From Candidatus Enterococcus ferrettii (GTDB lineage: Bacteria; Bacillota; Bacilli; Lactobacillales; Enterococcaceae): 64,000 nt of DNA. The stretch is from NCBI RefSeq assembly GCF_017377655.1, contig NZ_JAFREL010000064.1:12279-76278 (forward strand), given 5' to 3'. This document shows positions 7,310-16,127 of the stretch, piece by piece (positions within the stretch are counted from its first letter, which is position 1; every line of letters begins with the position of its first letter). The position numbers and the translations under genes were made by a program. Under the pieces are notes generated by a model that saw only the letters and a list, made by a program, of their open reading frames with translations, was not told where the DNA came from and made no database searches.

Positions 7310-9157
7310 ATGGCGTTGGTGAATCGTTGGTATCAAGTATTGCAGCATTTTATTACTCAGGATCGGCTGACTCTGGAAGAGTTGGAGCTGATTACCGATA
7401 CAACTTCACAAACAGTCAAAAAGACCATTCAACTGCTAAATGAACAGATGGAGCATGTGGCTAAAATAGTTGAAGCCTCTGGGGTTTATCAGTTAAAAGT
7501 GATTGATTCAAAGCAATTTGAGGCAGTTATGAATGGCAGTTTGAAGCAGCAGATGGATTTTAATTCCAGCAGTAAACGCATGGCCGTATTGATTGACTGC
7601 TTTATGAAACGACAGGATTACGTGGTAATTGATGATCTGTCTGAATTATTGGGGGTTAGTCGGTCAACGGTAAATAAGGACCTGCGGAATTTGAAACAGC
7701 TGCTGCAGGAATTTGATGTTTCACTGATTGGAACCCCAAATAAAGGCTTGCTGCTGCAAGGGCAGGAAGAGAATTTGCGGATGTTGTATTTGTACCATGC
7801 CTATGACTACTTGGAATATACCAGCTTAAGTGAAACGATTTTATTACTAATCGAAGAAATAGCCATAACCAAAAAACTGGATTTTCGTACTGCTGGCTTG
7901 TGGCAAAAGGTAATTGGTTTAACCTTGGATCGGATTCAAGAGGGGAGAACGTTGCAGGCAGCTGTTCCGTATTACGTAAACTATTTTGCGGAAGATGTGC
8001 AGGTTGAAGAGTTGCGGGTGACGATCGAGGAAAGTTACAGTGTCACACTGAGTCAATTTGAATTTGATTTTCTGTGTTTTCCGTTAACTATTTTCAACAA
8101 CAATGTGGTGGATGAACAAATAGCAGAAAATCCGATTGTTCGACAACTGTTTCAGACGATGATGGCAGCTATTCATGAAGCAGTAATTATCACAATTGAC
8201 GAAGATGAGCTATTCAGAAATTTGCGGGCTCATTTTATGTTTTTAGTGAATCGAATTATTTTTCGTGTTCAGGCTTATGATATATTCGGTCATGATTTTC
8301 GTAATAAGCATGCTTTTGCTTATGAGCTAGCGGATATCGGAATTCGTTCGTTGGCAGACTTTTTAAACAAGCCGCAGCGTACGGCAGAAATTTCCTATTT
8401 GGCAATTTATTTTGAATTGGCCTTGAAGGCAGATACTAGCGGGAATTTTAAAGAGATTGCGATTGTCTGCAATACTGGAAAGGGAACGGCTTTAATGCTG
8501 AAACGTCAGCTAGGCAATGTATTGGGCCCTAATATCCGTATTGCTCATTATTCTGAGGAAGAATATCAAACCAAAGATCTAAATCGTTATTTTGCTATAT
8601 TCACAACGATCCCGTTGAAGGAAACCAAAGTTCCGACGACCTTAATTAAGCTGACGGATCTTTTTAATGACAATTGGCTTTTAGGCGAGTGGAAACGAAT
8701 CATGGCTTCAAAGGCAGCGTCATTCGAAAATGTTCACTTCAGCTTTGCAGCATTAGATAGTCAGAAATCTTATGAAGAGAATCTGTTGACAATGCTAGAT
8801 CAGCTTGAGCTGGAACGCTGGATTGATGCAGCCTTTAAGGAATACATCCTGCAGAAATCACAGGAGGAATCAGCAGTCATTGAAAATGGGATTGCTTTCC
8901 CTCATGGAATTAATAATCAAAGTGATCAGATTATTGCTTTTATTGGTTCGTATCCTGAGAAACCATCCATTGAAGAAATTGAATTAGTCTTTTTAGTCGC
9001 CATTCCAGTCAATTTGACGATGGAGGCTGAGGATGAGCTGTTAAGTTTTTACGACACCATTTTTACCATTTCTTCCAGTCCAAACCTGCGCAAAAAGGTG
9101 AAGAAAGTTACTTCTAAGGAAGAATACACGCAGTTATTAACGAAAGGAGAAGTCTAA
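7310..9157 (+). CDS. gutR: PRD-containing transcriptional regulator of sorbitol operon
   Basis: A 615-residue regulator built from N-terminal helix-turn-helix domains (second one near residues 100-140, LLGVSRSTVNKDLRNL), two PTS regulation domains in the middle, a galactitol-type EIIB-like region (IAIVCNTGKGTALMLKRQLG, near 385) and a C-terminal EIIA-like domain with the histidine motif NGIAFPHG near 528. Such proteins activate their operon when the PTS is busy with substrate and dephosphorylates the regulator. It lies 20 bp after gutF and abuts gutM. Confidence 0.88.
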   Translation: MALVNRWYQVLQHFITQDRLTLEELELITDTTSQTVKKTIQLLNEQMEHVAKIVEASGVYQLKVIDSKQFEAVMNGSLKQQMDFNSSSKRMAVLIDCFMKRQDYVVIDDLSELLGVSRSTVNKDLRNLKQLLQEFDVSLIGTPNKGLLLQGQEENLRMLYLYHAYDYLEYTSLSETILLLIEEIAITKKLDFRTAGLWQKVIGLTLDRIQEGRTLQAAVPYYVNYFAEDVQVEELRVTIEESYSVTLSQFEFDFLCFPLTIFNNNVVDEQIAENPIVRQLFQTMMAAIHEAVIITIDEDELFRNLRAHFMFLVNRIIFRVQAYDIFGHDFRNKHAFAYELADIGIRSLADFLNKPQRTAEISYLAIYFELALKADTSGNFKEIAIVCNTGKGTALMLKRQLGNVLGPNIRIAHYSEEEYQTKDLNRYFAIFTTIPLKETKVPTTLIKLTDLFNDNWLLGEWKRIMASKAASFENVHFSFAALDSQKSYEENLLTMLDQLELERWIDAAFKEYILQKSQEESAVIENGIAFPHGINNQSDQIIAFIGSYPEKPSIEEIELVFLVAIPVNLTMEAEDELLSFYDTIFTISSSPNLRKKVKKVTSKEEYTQLLTKGEV

Positions 9158-9158
9158 G

Positions 9159-9641
9159 ATGAATATCTTTTTTCTAGGTGCTATTGCTCTTGTTGCTTAC
9201 ATTATTCAGACGTTTTTAGGCTTAAAACAAATAAAAAATTTCAATACCGTATATGGTCGGATGCGCCGAAAAGGCAAGGTGGCTATCGGTAGAAGACCTG
9301 GAAAGATTGCTTCAGGAACACTTATTCTATTTGCGGTAGATGCTGCGGGAAAAATTGGTGAGTCAGAAATGATGCAGGGAACTTCGATCCTAGCGCGATT
9401 CAAGCCCAAGATGCAATTTGTTGGACTGGATATCCACGAGCTGGCTGAAGATCATCCTGTTTTATTGAAGGAAAATAAATTGACCCGTCAAGCGGTATTG
9501 AATGCGCAAAAAGTTTATCTGGAAGTGGAAAAAGGCAATTATCAAGAAAGTCAGCCAGTCTCACCGGCTATGAATGTGGGGCTGCAATTATCAATGCTAA
9601 AACAATCAATTCAAACAAAATTTACTAAAGGGAGTGTCTAA
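9159..9641 (+). CDS. gutM: Glucitol operon activator protein
   Basis: A 160-residue GutM-family protein: an N-terminal hydrophobic helix (about residues 2-20) followed by a soluble region with GRMRRKGKVAIGRRPGKI and the conserved block in which the protein ends its regulated loop. GutM proteins assist activation of the sorbitol operon. It begins one base after the gutR stop codon and ends 2 bp before gutC. Two further GutM paralogues occur at 26881 and 39049. Confidence 0.85.
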   Translation: MNIFFLGAIALVAYIIQTFLGLKQIKNFNTVYGRMRRKGKVAIGRRPGKIASGTLILFAVDAAGKIGESEMMQGTSILARFKPKMQFVGLDIHELAEDHPVLLKENKLTRQAVLNAQKVYLEVEKGNYQESQPVSPAMNVGLQLSMLKQSIQTKFTKGSV

Positions 9642-9643
9642 AA

Positions 9644-10195
9644 ATGGATTTTCTAATTAAATTCGCAGAAGGCTTTATGGGTCTTTTTCAAACAGGTGCT
9701 GAAACATTTATCAGCTGGATGACAGGAATTGTTCCGGTTGTATTACTTTTGATGGTGGCAATGAATACCTTGATTGCCTTTTTAGGAGAAGAGCGAGTAA
9801 CGAAAGTAGCGCAAGCTTCTTCTAAAAATCCGTTGACCCGTTACTTGATTTTACCGTTTTTGTCAGCCTTCATGCTGGGAAATCCGATGTCCTTTACCAT
9901 GGCACGTTTCTTGCCGGAGTACTATAAACCAAGTTACTATGCTTCTCAAGCACAGTTCTGCCACACTAGTAACGGCGTATTTCCTCATATTAATCCGGGT
10001 GAGCTGTTTGTTTGGATGGGGATCGCTCAAGGAATTACAGCACTCGGTCTAAATTCAATGGAACTGGCCATTCGTTACATGCTGGTAGGGATTGTCATGA
10101 ACTTTATCGGTGGTTGGGTAACAGACTTTACGACAGCCTTTGTTTGTAAGCAACAAGGTGTTGAATTGAGTAAAGACGTGCGGACAGTAGAGTAG
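9644..10195 (+). CDS. gutC: PTS glucitol/sorbitol EIIC subunit
   Basis: A 183-residue membrane subunit of the sorbitol PTS, the EIIC1 part of the split glucitol permease. Family hallmarks are the start [38 protein letters not shown], and [18 protein letters not shown]. The ribosome site is AAAGGGAG. Two paralogues of 177 residues each are encoded at 23172 and 39445. The protein partners with GutB, whose C-terminal half supplies the rest of the membrane domain. Confidence 0.9.
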   Translation: MDFLIKFAEGFMGLFQTGAETFISWMTGIVPVVLLLMVAMNTLIAFLGEERVTKVAQASSKNPLTRYLILPFLSAFMLGNPMSFTMARFLPEYYKPSYYASQAQFCHTSNGVFPHINPGELFVWMGIAQGITALGLNSMELAIRYMLVGIVMNFIGGWVTDFTTAFVCKQQGVELSKDVRTVE

Positions 10196-10205
10196 AGGAG
10201 GAAAA

Positions 10206-11207
10206 ATGATGACTTACAAAAGTATTAAGATTGTTAAAGGCAACGGCGGATTTGGCGGACCATTAGTCATTACTCCGACAGAAGAAAAACACAAGTTTAT
10301 TTACGTAACTGGCGGCGGTGAAAAACCGGCGATTGTTGATAAAATTGCAGAATTAACCGGGATGGAACCAGTCAATGGCTTTAAAACCTCTATTCCTGAT
10401 GAAGAAATTGCTTTAGCAATTATCGATTGCGGCGGAACTTTACGCTGCGGAATTTACCCCAAGAAAAATATTCCTACAGTAAATATTGTTCCAACTGGCA
10501 AAAGTGGTCCTTTGGCACAATACATTACAGAAGAAATCTATGTTTCAGCAGTTGGTGTAGATCAAATTATGCTGGCAGACGAAGGTGAAGCAGCCGCTGC
10601 ACCGACAGAAGCACCAAAGGAAGAAAAGAAATACAAATATTCTACTGATAAAAAGATTACCGAACAAAGAGCTGAGCAGCAAAGTTTTATTGCTAAAATT
10701 GGGATGGGTGCCGGAAAAGTTGTAGCTACCTTTAACCAGTCTGCTCGTGAGGGTGTTCAAACGATGATCAACACGGTCATTCCTTTTATGGCCTTTGTAT
10801 CCTTGTTGATTGGGATTATCCAAGGCTCCGGAATCGGAACGGTTTTTGCCAACATGATGAAGCCCTTGGCAGGCAATGTAATTGGTCTGATCATTATCGG
10901 TTTTATCTGTTCACTACCATTCCTGTCACCATTGTTAGGACCAGGAGCAGTTATTAGTCAGATTTTAGGAACCTTGATCGGGGTAGAAATTGGGAAAGGA
11001 AACATTCCTCCGCAATTAGCGTTACCAGCCTTGTTTGCGATCAATACGCAAAATGCGGCTGACTTTATACCGGTTGGTTTAGGTTTAGAGGAAGCTGAAG
11101 CGGAAACAGTTGAAGTTGGTGTACCCTCTGTCTTGTATTCTCGTTTCTTAAATGGTGTACCGCGGGTTGTTGTAGCTTGGCTGGCAAGTTTTGGTATGTA
11201 CAGTTAA
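10206..11207 (+). CDS. gutB: PTS glucitol/sorbitol EIIBC subunit
   Basis: A 333-residue subunit with an N-terminal EIIB domain whose phosphorylated cysteine lies in [13 protein letters not shown] (about residues 78-90), a charged Ala/Glu/Lys linker (about 120-155), and a C-terminal membrane domain ending SFGMYS. Repeated GPGAVISQ and [20 protein letters not shown] mark the sorbitol-type EIIC2 part. It follows gutC by 10 bp with AGGAGG. Confidence 0.9.
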   Translation: MMTYKSIKIVKGNGGFGGPLVITPTEEKHKFIYVTGGGEKPAIVDKIAELTGMEPVNGFKTSIPDEEIALAIIDCGGTLRCGIYPKKNIPTVNIVPTGKSGPLAQYITEEIYVSAVGVDQIMLADEGEAAAAPTEAPKEEKKYKYSTDKKITEQRAEQQSFIAKIGMGAGKVVATFNQSAREGVQTMINTVIPFMAFVSLLIGIIQGSGIGTVFANMMKPLAGNVIGLIIIGFICSLPFLSPLLGPGAVISQILGTLIGVEIGKGNIPPQLALPALFAINTQNAADFIPVGLGLEEAEAETVEVGVPSVLYSRFLNGVPRVVVAWLASFGMYS

Positions 11208-11245
11208 ACTAGTAGGTAAAAGTAGTTGTTGGGAGAGATGATAAA

Positions 11246-11599
11246 ATGATTTTTGAGACGCAAGTGACCAATATTGGACCGGAAGCTGAAATGTTCCAGG
11301 CCGAAAACATGTTGATATTTTTTGGCGATGAAGCACCAGATACTCTGGCAGATTACTGCTACAATATAGAGCTAAAGGCTTCAACCGATGAGATTCTTCC
11401 GGGTATGACTTTTTCGTTTGATGACCAGGCGTACCAAATCACTGCTGTTGGGGATGTTGTGAAGAAAAACCTAGATGATTTAGGCCACATTACCCTGCGT
11501 TTTGATGGGTCAACGGAAGCAGAATTACCAGGCACCCTTTATGTAGAAGCAAAAGAAATGCCGACGATTCAAGTCGGAACGAACATTAGTATTCAGTAA
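11246..11599 (+). CDS. gutA: PTS glucitol/sorbitol EIIA
   Basis: A 117-residue cytoplasmic EIIA-Gut domain protein, the normal length. It has the family pattern of a short beta-rich domain with LGHITLRFDG near residue 80; the histidine there is the likely phosphorylation site by family comparison. It is the last gene of gutFRMCBA, 38 bp after gutB, and is closed by a terminator at 11676. Confidence 0.88.
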   Translation: MIFETQVTNIGPEAEMFQAENMLIFFGDEAPDTLADYCYNIELKASTDEILPGMTFSFDDQAYQITAVGDVVKKNLDDLGHITLRFDGSTEAELPGTLYVEAKEMPTIQVGTNISIQ

Positions 11600-11675
11600 A
11601 AAGTGTTGCAAGCTCCCTCGGCTTTGAGACGATTGGCTGAGGATTCGCGAAAACGGATACTTGCTCCACACCTTA

Positions 11676-11750
11676 AAAAAATACCTTCTTGGAAAAGCTT
11701 TGCATTTTTGTTTAAGAAATGTAAGACTTGAACCAAGAAGGTATTTTTTA
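11676..11750 (+). terminator. Terminator between gutA and glycerate kinase
   Basis: Arms AAAAAATACCTTCTTGG and CCAAGAAGGTATTTTT (11733-11748) pair fully across a long 40-base loop, with A- and T-tracts on both sides. The next gene's ribosome site starts directly afterwards, so a promoter for it must overlap or read-through occurs. Confidence 0.7.
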
Positions 11751-11768
11751 TGAGGAGGAAAGTGCAAA

Positions 11769-12890
11769 ATGAAGGTATTAATCATGCCTGACTCTTTTAA
11801 AGGGAGTCTATCGGCACCAGAGGTTGCAGCTGCAGTTCAAAAAGGGTTGGCTAGAGTATGGTCAGAGGCAGAATATCTTACGTTGCCTGTTGGTGATGGT
11901 GGAGAAGGTACCTTGGATGCTCTGATCAGCAGCTTGAACTTAATGACCGCTGAGATTGAAGTAACGGGGCCATTTGGCGATAAAATTGCGATGCGCTATG
12001 GTTTTAAGGGACAGCAAGCCTTTTTTGAAATGGCTGATTTGGTTGGTCTGCCTCAAATGCCTGCTGAGCAGCGGTTCCCTTTACGTTTACAGACGAAAGG
12101 GTTAGGAGAACTATTGGTTTATCTAGTGCAGCAGAATTTTACAGAGATTGGGATTGGTGTGGGGGGAAGTGCCAATGTTGATGGCGGGATTGGCTTTGCG
12201 GCTGGACTAGGCTATCGTTTCTTAGATGAAGAGGGCAAAGAGCTATTGCCAATTGGCGAAAATTTGGCTAAGGTTGCCAAAATTGACGACGAGGCCGTTT
12301 TTTCTAAGCTTAATCAGGCAACGGTCAAAATTATTAATGATGTAAAGAATCCTCTTTGCGGTGAACAGGGGGCGGCCGCTGTTTTTGGGCCCCAAAAAGG
12401 ATTGCGGGAAGAAGAAATAAAAGCAACCGATGAAGCCTTGCAGAGCTTCTATCAACTGGCAGCACCAGAAGTCTTAGCGTTGTCAGGGGCTGGTGCTGGC
12501 GGTGGTATCGCTGCTGGCGTGGTAGCTTTTGCTCAAGGCCAGATTGTATCAGGGATCGATTATGTTTTGGATTTGATGGATTTTGAAGAGACCGTAAAGG
12601 ACGCTGATTTAGTTATCGTTGGTGAGGGTCGTATGGATCAACAAAGTCTTTCTGGTAAAGCGCCGGTAGGAATTGCTCAGCGAGTACCAAAGGAAATTCC
12701 GGTGATTGCTCTGTGCGGAAGTGTGGACAAAGGATTGACCAATACTGCAGCGGCTGGGATTACAGCGGCGTTTCCTATTTTGCATCAGCCAGAGGAATTG
12801 CCAGCAGCTTTAACAGATACTGAAGCTAATCTAATTCGAACGGCAGAAAGTGTCGCTAGTTTTTATCAAAAATTAGTTGAAAAATACTAA
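11769..12890 (+). CDS. glxK: Glycerate kinase (GlxK family)
   Basis: A 373-residue glycerate kinase phosphorylating D-glycerate to a phosphoglycerate. Family motifs are the start MPDSFKGSLSA, GDGGEGT near residue 45, GSANVDGGIGFAAGLG near 133 and GEGRMDQQSLSGKAP near 285. AGGAGG lies 9 bp before the ATG. It precedes the mtnK/mtnA/aldolase genes by 48 bp on the same strand without a terminator, so it may be in their operon, though glycerate is not an intermediate of the shunt as described. Confidence 0.9.
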   Translation: MKVLIMPDSFKGSLSAPEVAAAVQKGLARVWSEAEYLTLPVGDGGEGTLDALISSLNLMTAEIEVTGPFGDKIAMRYGFKGQQAFFEMADLVGLPQMPAEQRFPLRLQTKGLGELLVYLVQQNFTEIGIGVGGSANVDGGIGFAAGLGYRFLDEEGKELLPIGENLAKVAKIDDEAVFSKLNQATVKIINDVKNPLCGEQGAAAVFGPQKGLREEEIKATDEALQSFYQLAAPEVLALSGAGAGGGIAAGVVAFAQGQIVSGIDYVLDLMDFEETVKDADLVIVGEGRMDQQSLSGKAPVGIAQRVPKEIPVIALCGSVDKGLTNTAAAGITAAFPILHQPEELPAALTDTEANLIRTAESVASFYQKLVEKY

Positions 12891-12938
12891 GCAATCGTTG
12901 AAGCGAAGGTTGCAATTCAAAGAAAGTAGGCGAAATTC

Positions 12939-14168
12939 ATGCAAGTACGGCTTGCAAAAAATCCTCGTTATCAAAAACACTTTTTGATGGATCAAGCAGC
13001 AATTGCTGATTATGTAGTCAATGAACTACAGCTGTTTCCTTCAATTGAAGAGCTGAGCGTGGCTGAAATTGGTGACGGAAATATTAATTATGTCTTTCGA
13101 ATTATGAATCAAAGAACTGGGGAAAGTGTGGTTATTAAACAGGCAGACAAGCTGCTGCGCTCTTCTGGCCGGCCGCTATCAATTGATCGCAGCCGGATTG
13201 AAGCAGAAATTTTGCTTTGGCAAAATGAATTGGCGCCGGATTATGTGCCAAAGGTTTACCATTTTGATCCACAAATGTATGCTTTAACTATGGAAGATAT
13301 TTCCACGTACCACAATATGCGCTATCAGCTGATTGATCAGCAGGTTTTTCCTCATTTCAGCGAAGAGATATCTGATTATCTAGCAGAGACCCTATTGCCG
13401 ACGACTGACCTGATTTTAGCGCGGGATGTAAAAAAGCAAAAGGTACGGGACTTTATTAATAGTGAGATGTCGGATATTAGTGAGGATTTGGTCTTTACCG
13501 AGCCTTATAATAACTATAAGCAACGAAATATCATCACCCCTGGCAATCAAGAATTTGTGGCGGAAAACTTGTATCAAAATGCTCCGCTGCAAACCGAGGT
13601 AGCTTGGCTGAGGAACAATTTCATGAACAATGCTCAGGCTTTGATCCACGGGGATTTGCATACCGGCTCTATCTTTATTAATCAGACGGGGTTAAAGGTC
13701 ATTGATCCCGAATTTGCATTTTATGGTCCGATTGGCTATGATATCGGCAATGTGTTGGCTCATTTGTATTTTCCAATGGTCGAAAATATGTTAAAAAAAC
13801 AGTCCAACCAGGCTTTTGATCAATGGAGCCAGTCGGCCATTCAAGAAGTTTATGACAAGACCAGAGCAAAATTCGAAGCGATTTATGATCAGCAGGTTGA
13901 CTGTTCCCTGTACCGCAATGAAGCGTTTGAACAAAGTATGCTGGATGCCATTTTTGCCGATGCTTTAGGCTACGCTGGAACTGAAATTATCCGGCGAGTG
14001 GTTGGTGACTCAAAGGTAAAAGAATTGAGCCTGCTAACACAGACAGAAGCTCAGCTGAAAATGGAGCGCTTATTGATCAAAATAGGGATTCAATTAATTA
14101 TTGATCGCCGGAAGATCACCAGCGGCCAGCAATTAATCCAGCACGTGAACGAATTAAAGGAGCGATAA
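12939..14168 (+). CDS. mtnK: 5-methylthioribose kinase (MtnK-type)
   Basis: A 409-residue aminoglycoside-phosphotransferase-fold kinase that phosphorylates 5-methylthioribose, or 5-deoxyribose, at C1. MtnK landmarks are EIGDGNINYVFRI near 45, the substrate loop with SIDRSRIEAE, MEDIS, the catalytic LIHGDLHTGSIF near 235 and metal-binding DPEFAFYGPIGYDIGN. Alignment with MtnK suggests the core begins around Met17, so the first 16 residues may be an extension; the site AAAGTAGG supports the ATG at 12939. The next gene starts 6 bp downstream. Confidence 0.88.
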   Translation: MQVRLAKNPRYQKHFLMDQAAIADYVVNELQLFPSIEELSVAEIGDGNINYVFRIMNQRTGESVVIKQADKLLRSSGRPLSIDRSRIEAEILLWQNELAPDYVPKVYHFDPQMYALTMEDISTYHNMRYQLIDQQVFPHFSEEISDYLAETLLPTTDLILARDVKKQKVRDFINSEMSDISEDLVFTEPYNNYKQRNIITPGNQEFVAENLYQNAPLQTEVAWLRNNFMNNAQALIHGDLHTGSIFINQTGLKVIDPEFAFYGPIGYDIGNVLAHLYFPMVENMLKKQSNQAFDQWSQSAIQEVYDKTRAKFEAIYDQQVDCSLYRNEAFEQSMLDAIFADALGYAGTEIIRRVVGDSKVKELSLLTQTEAQLKMERLLIKIGIQLIIDRRKITSGQQLIQHVNELKER

Positions 14169-14173
14169 GTCAA

Positions 14174-15229
14174 ATGGAACGACAAGATACAGAGATGCCT
14201 ACGTTATTGCAATACGAGAACGTGGCTTGGTATGAAGCAGGCAAGGTCCGAATTTTGGACCGCCGCATCTACCCAACTCGCGTAGAATTTGTAGAATGTA
14301 CCACTTATCAGGAGGTAGCTCAGGCGATTACCGATATGGTAACGCAAAGTGCCGGACCGTATACAGCTGCGGGAATGGGCATGGCTTTAGCTAGTAATCA
14401 AAGTAAGGACTTAGCTCCTGAGGAACAAATTGCTTATTTGCAGGAAGCCTCTGAAACCATTGCAACAGCTCGTCCGACTACTGCGAATCGTATGCGATTA
14501 ATCACGGAAAAATGTTTACGGGTAGCGGAAGCAGCCCTAACTATTGGGCATGATCCTACTGAGTCTATCAAGCAAAATACGATTGATTCTCTAAATCGTC
14601 GGTATTTTACTATGAGCAAGGTAGCAAAATATTTAATCGACAAAATTCCTGACGAGGGTACGGTACTCACCCAATGCTTTGGTGAAACAATTATCGGAAC
14701 TCTATTACGGGAAGCTAAACAGCAGGGTAAACAGCTGCGTTTTTTCTGTGCTGAAACGCGACCTTATTTACAAGGGGCGCGCCTAACTGCCAGCTGTTGT
14801 GCGGAAATGGGCTTTGAAACGACTGTTGTTTCTGACAATATGATTGCCTATCTTATGACTCATGAAAAAATTGATATTTATACTTCTGCAGCAGATACGA
14901 TTGCTCAAGACGGTTACATAGCCAATAAAGTGGGGACGTATCAGATTGCGCTGTTGGCTAATCGCTTTGGGATTCCCTATTTTGTGACGGGGATTCCCGA
15001 TGCGGATAAAAAGACGCGCGAAAGCATTAAAATCGAAATGCGGAACCCGGAGCAGGTACTGGAAATGAACGGTATCAAGCATACCTTGCCTGGTGTTATA
15101 GCGATTTATCCTTCCTTTGATGTGACACCGCCGGAATTAATTGGTGGAATTGTTACCGATCGCGGCATCTTTTCGCCTTATGATTTAGCCAGCTACATGA
15201 AAGTGAACCCAGAAAATACATTTTATTAA
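14174..15229 (+). CDS. mtnA: Methylthioribose/5-deoxyribose-1-phosphate isomerase
   Basis: A 351-residue aIF-2B/MtnA-family isomerase turning aldose-1-phosphate into ketulose-1-phosphate. TAAGMGMALA, NRMRLI and VANKVGT-like IANKVGTYQIALLANRFGIP mark the family. The catalytic cysteine is Cys168 (LTQCFGE) and the aspartate Asp241 (AADTIAQDG). Both motifs depart from the usual THCN-GALAT and GADRI of methionine-salvage MtnA, which hints at a 5-deoxyribose or shunt-specific branch. It is tightly packed between the kinase and aldolase genes. Confidence 0.84.
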   Translation: MERQDTEMPTLLQYENVAWYEAGKVRILDRRIYPTRVEFVECTTYQEVAQAITDMVTQSAGPYTAAGMGMALASNQSKDLAPEEQIAYLQEASETIATARPTTANRMRLITEKCLRVAEAALTIGHDPTESIKQNTIDSLNRRYFTMSKVAKYLIDKIPDEGTVLTQCFGETIIGTLLREAKQQGKQLRFFCAETRPYLQGARLTASCCAEMGFETTVVSDNMIAYLMTHEKIDIYTSAADTIAQDGYIANKVGTYQIALLANRFGIPYFVTGIPDADKKTRESIKIEMRNPEQVLEMNGIKHTLPGVIAIYPSFDVTPPELIGGIVTDRGIFSPYDLASYMKVNPENTFY

Positions 15230-15241
15230 GGATGAGAAAAA

Positions 15242-15883
15242 ATGAATTATTTAAAAGAACGGGAAGCGATTGTTGAATACGGCAAGAAGCTGATTATTGA
15301 AGGGTTAACGACAGGTACTGGCGGCAACATCAGTCTCTTTTTAAGAGAGGAAGGTGTTATGCTGATCAGCCCTAGCGGCATTCCCTACTTTGATACCAAA
15401 ATGGAAGATATTGTCGTGATGGATTTAGAAGGGACTATCGTTGAGGGCGACCGCAAGCCTTCGAGTGAATACGACTTGCATGCTATTTTTTACCGCAATC
15501 GTCCAGATGTTAATAGTGTGGTTCACACGCATTCTGAATATGCCACCACTTTTGCTTGTTTGCAGCAGGAAATTGAACCGCTGCATTACATCATCGGCTC
15601 GATTGGAGAAAAGGTTCGTTGTTGTGAGTATTGCACCTTTGGCAGCTATGAATTAGCCGAAGAAGCCTATAACAAAATTGGTAAAGATAAAGGAATTTTG
15701 TTAGGAAATCATGGTGTTTTGACGATTGGCAGTACGTTGTCTCAGGCTTTTGAAATCGCTAAAGATATTGAATTTATCGCTAAATTAAATTACCGTGCGC
15801 GCTGTATTGGCACCCCCGTTTTATTGAACAAGGAACAGCTGGCGGAAGCAATGGAAAAATTCGGCACATACGGGCAGCAGTAA
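15242..15883 (+). CDS. Class II aldolase of DHAP shunt type
   Basis: A 213-residue fuculose-phosphate-aldolase-family enzyme. GTGGNISL, SPSGIPY, SSEYDLH (catalytic Glu), HTHSEY and GNHGVL give the full zinc site. Next to mtnK and mtnA it should split 5-methylthioribulose-1-phosphate or 5-deoxyribulose-1-phosphate into DHAP and methylthioacetaldehyde or acetaldehyde, as Ald2 does in Rhodospirillum rubrum and DrdA in Bacillus thuringiensis. The usual methionine-salvage enzymes after MtnA (mtnB, mtnC/W, mtnD) are absent from the window. Substrate choice is inference. Confidence 0.84.
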   Translation: MNYLKEREAIVEYGKKLIIEGLTTGTGGNISLFLREEGVMLISPSGIPYFDTKMEDIVVMDLEGTIVEGDRKPSSEYDLHAIFYRNRPDVNSVVHTHSEYATTFACLQQEIEPLHYIIGSIGEKVRCCEYCTFGSYELAEEAYNKIGKDKGILLGNHGVLTIGSTLSQAFEIAKDIEFIAKLNYRARCIGTPVLLNKEQLAEAMEKFGTYGQQ

Positions 15884-15905
15884 GAAAAGCACTTCTTAAA
15901 AGCAG

Positions 15906-15948
15906 GACTCTCATTAACAGAGTATTTTTGTTAATGAGGGTCTTTTTT
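15906..15948 (+). terminator. Terminator of the glxK-mtnK-mtnA-aldolase operon
   Basis: Arms GACTCTCATTAACA (15906-15919) and TGTTAATGAGGGTC (15929-15942), one G-U pair, then TTTTTT. Confidence 0.85.
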
Positions 15949-16028
15949 CTATCATTTATTAAACATAAAATAACGTTGTTTGGACGTCGGAAACTGATGG
16001 AGGGATTGCGAAAAAATCAGCAAACCAA

Positions 16029-16042
16029 TCAGAGCGCTTACA
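16029..16042 (+). promoter_or_regulatory. Candidate cre (CcpA) site and promoter of the UlaA-like operon
   Basis: TCAGAGCGCTTACA matches 12 of 14 positions of TGWAANCGNTNWCA. A TATACT at 16097-16102 is a plausible -10 for the regulator gene that starts at 16128. This suggests glucose repression of the downstream PTS locus. Confidence 0.5.
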
Positions 16043-16127
16043 TTTTTGCACAAATATGTGGCAATAATCTCTACTTATCAAGAATTGTTGCCGCCTATAT
16101 ACTTTGTTTAGACGAGGGGATAAGAAC

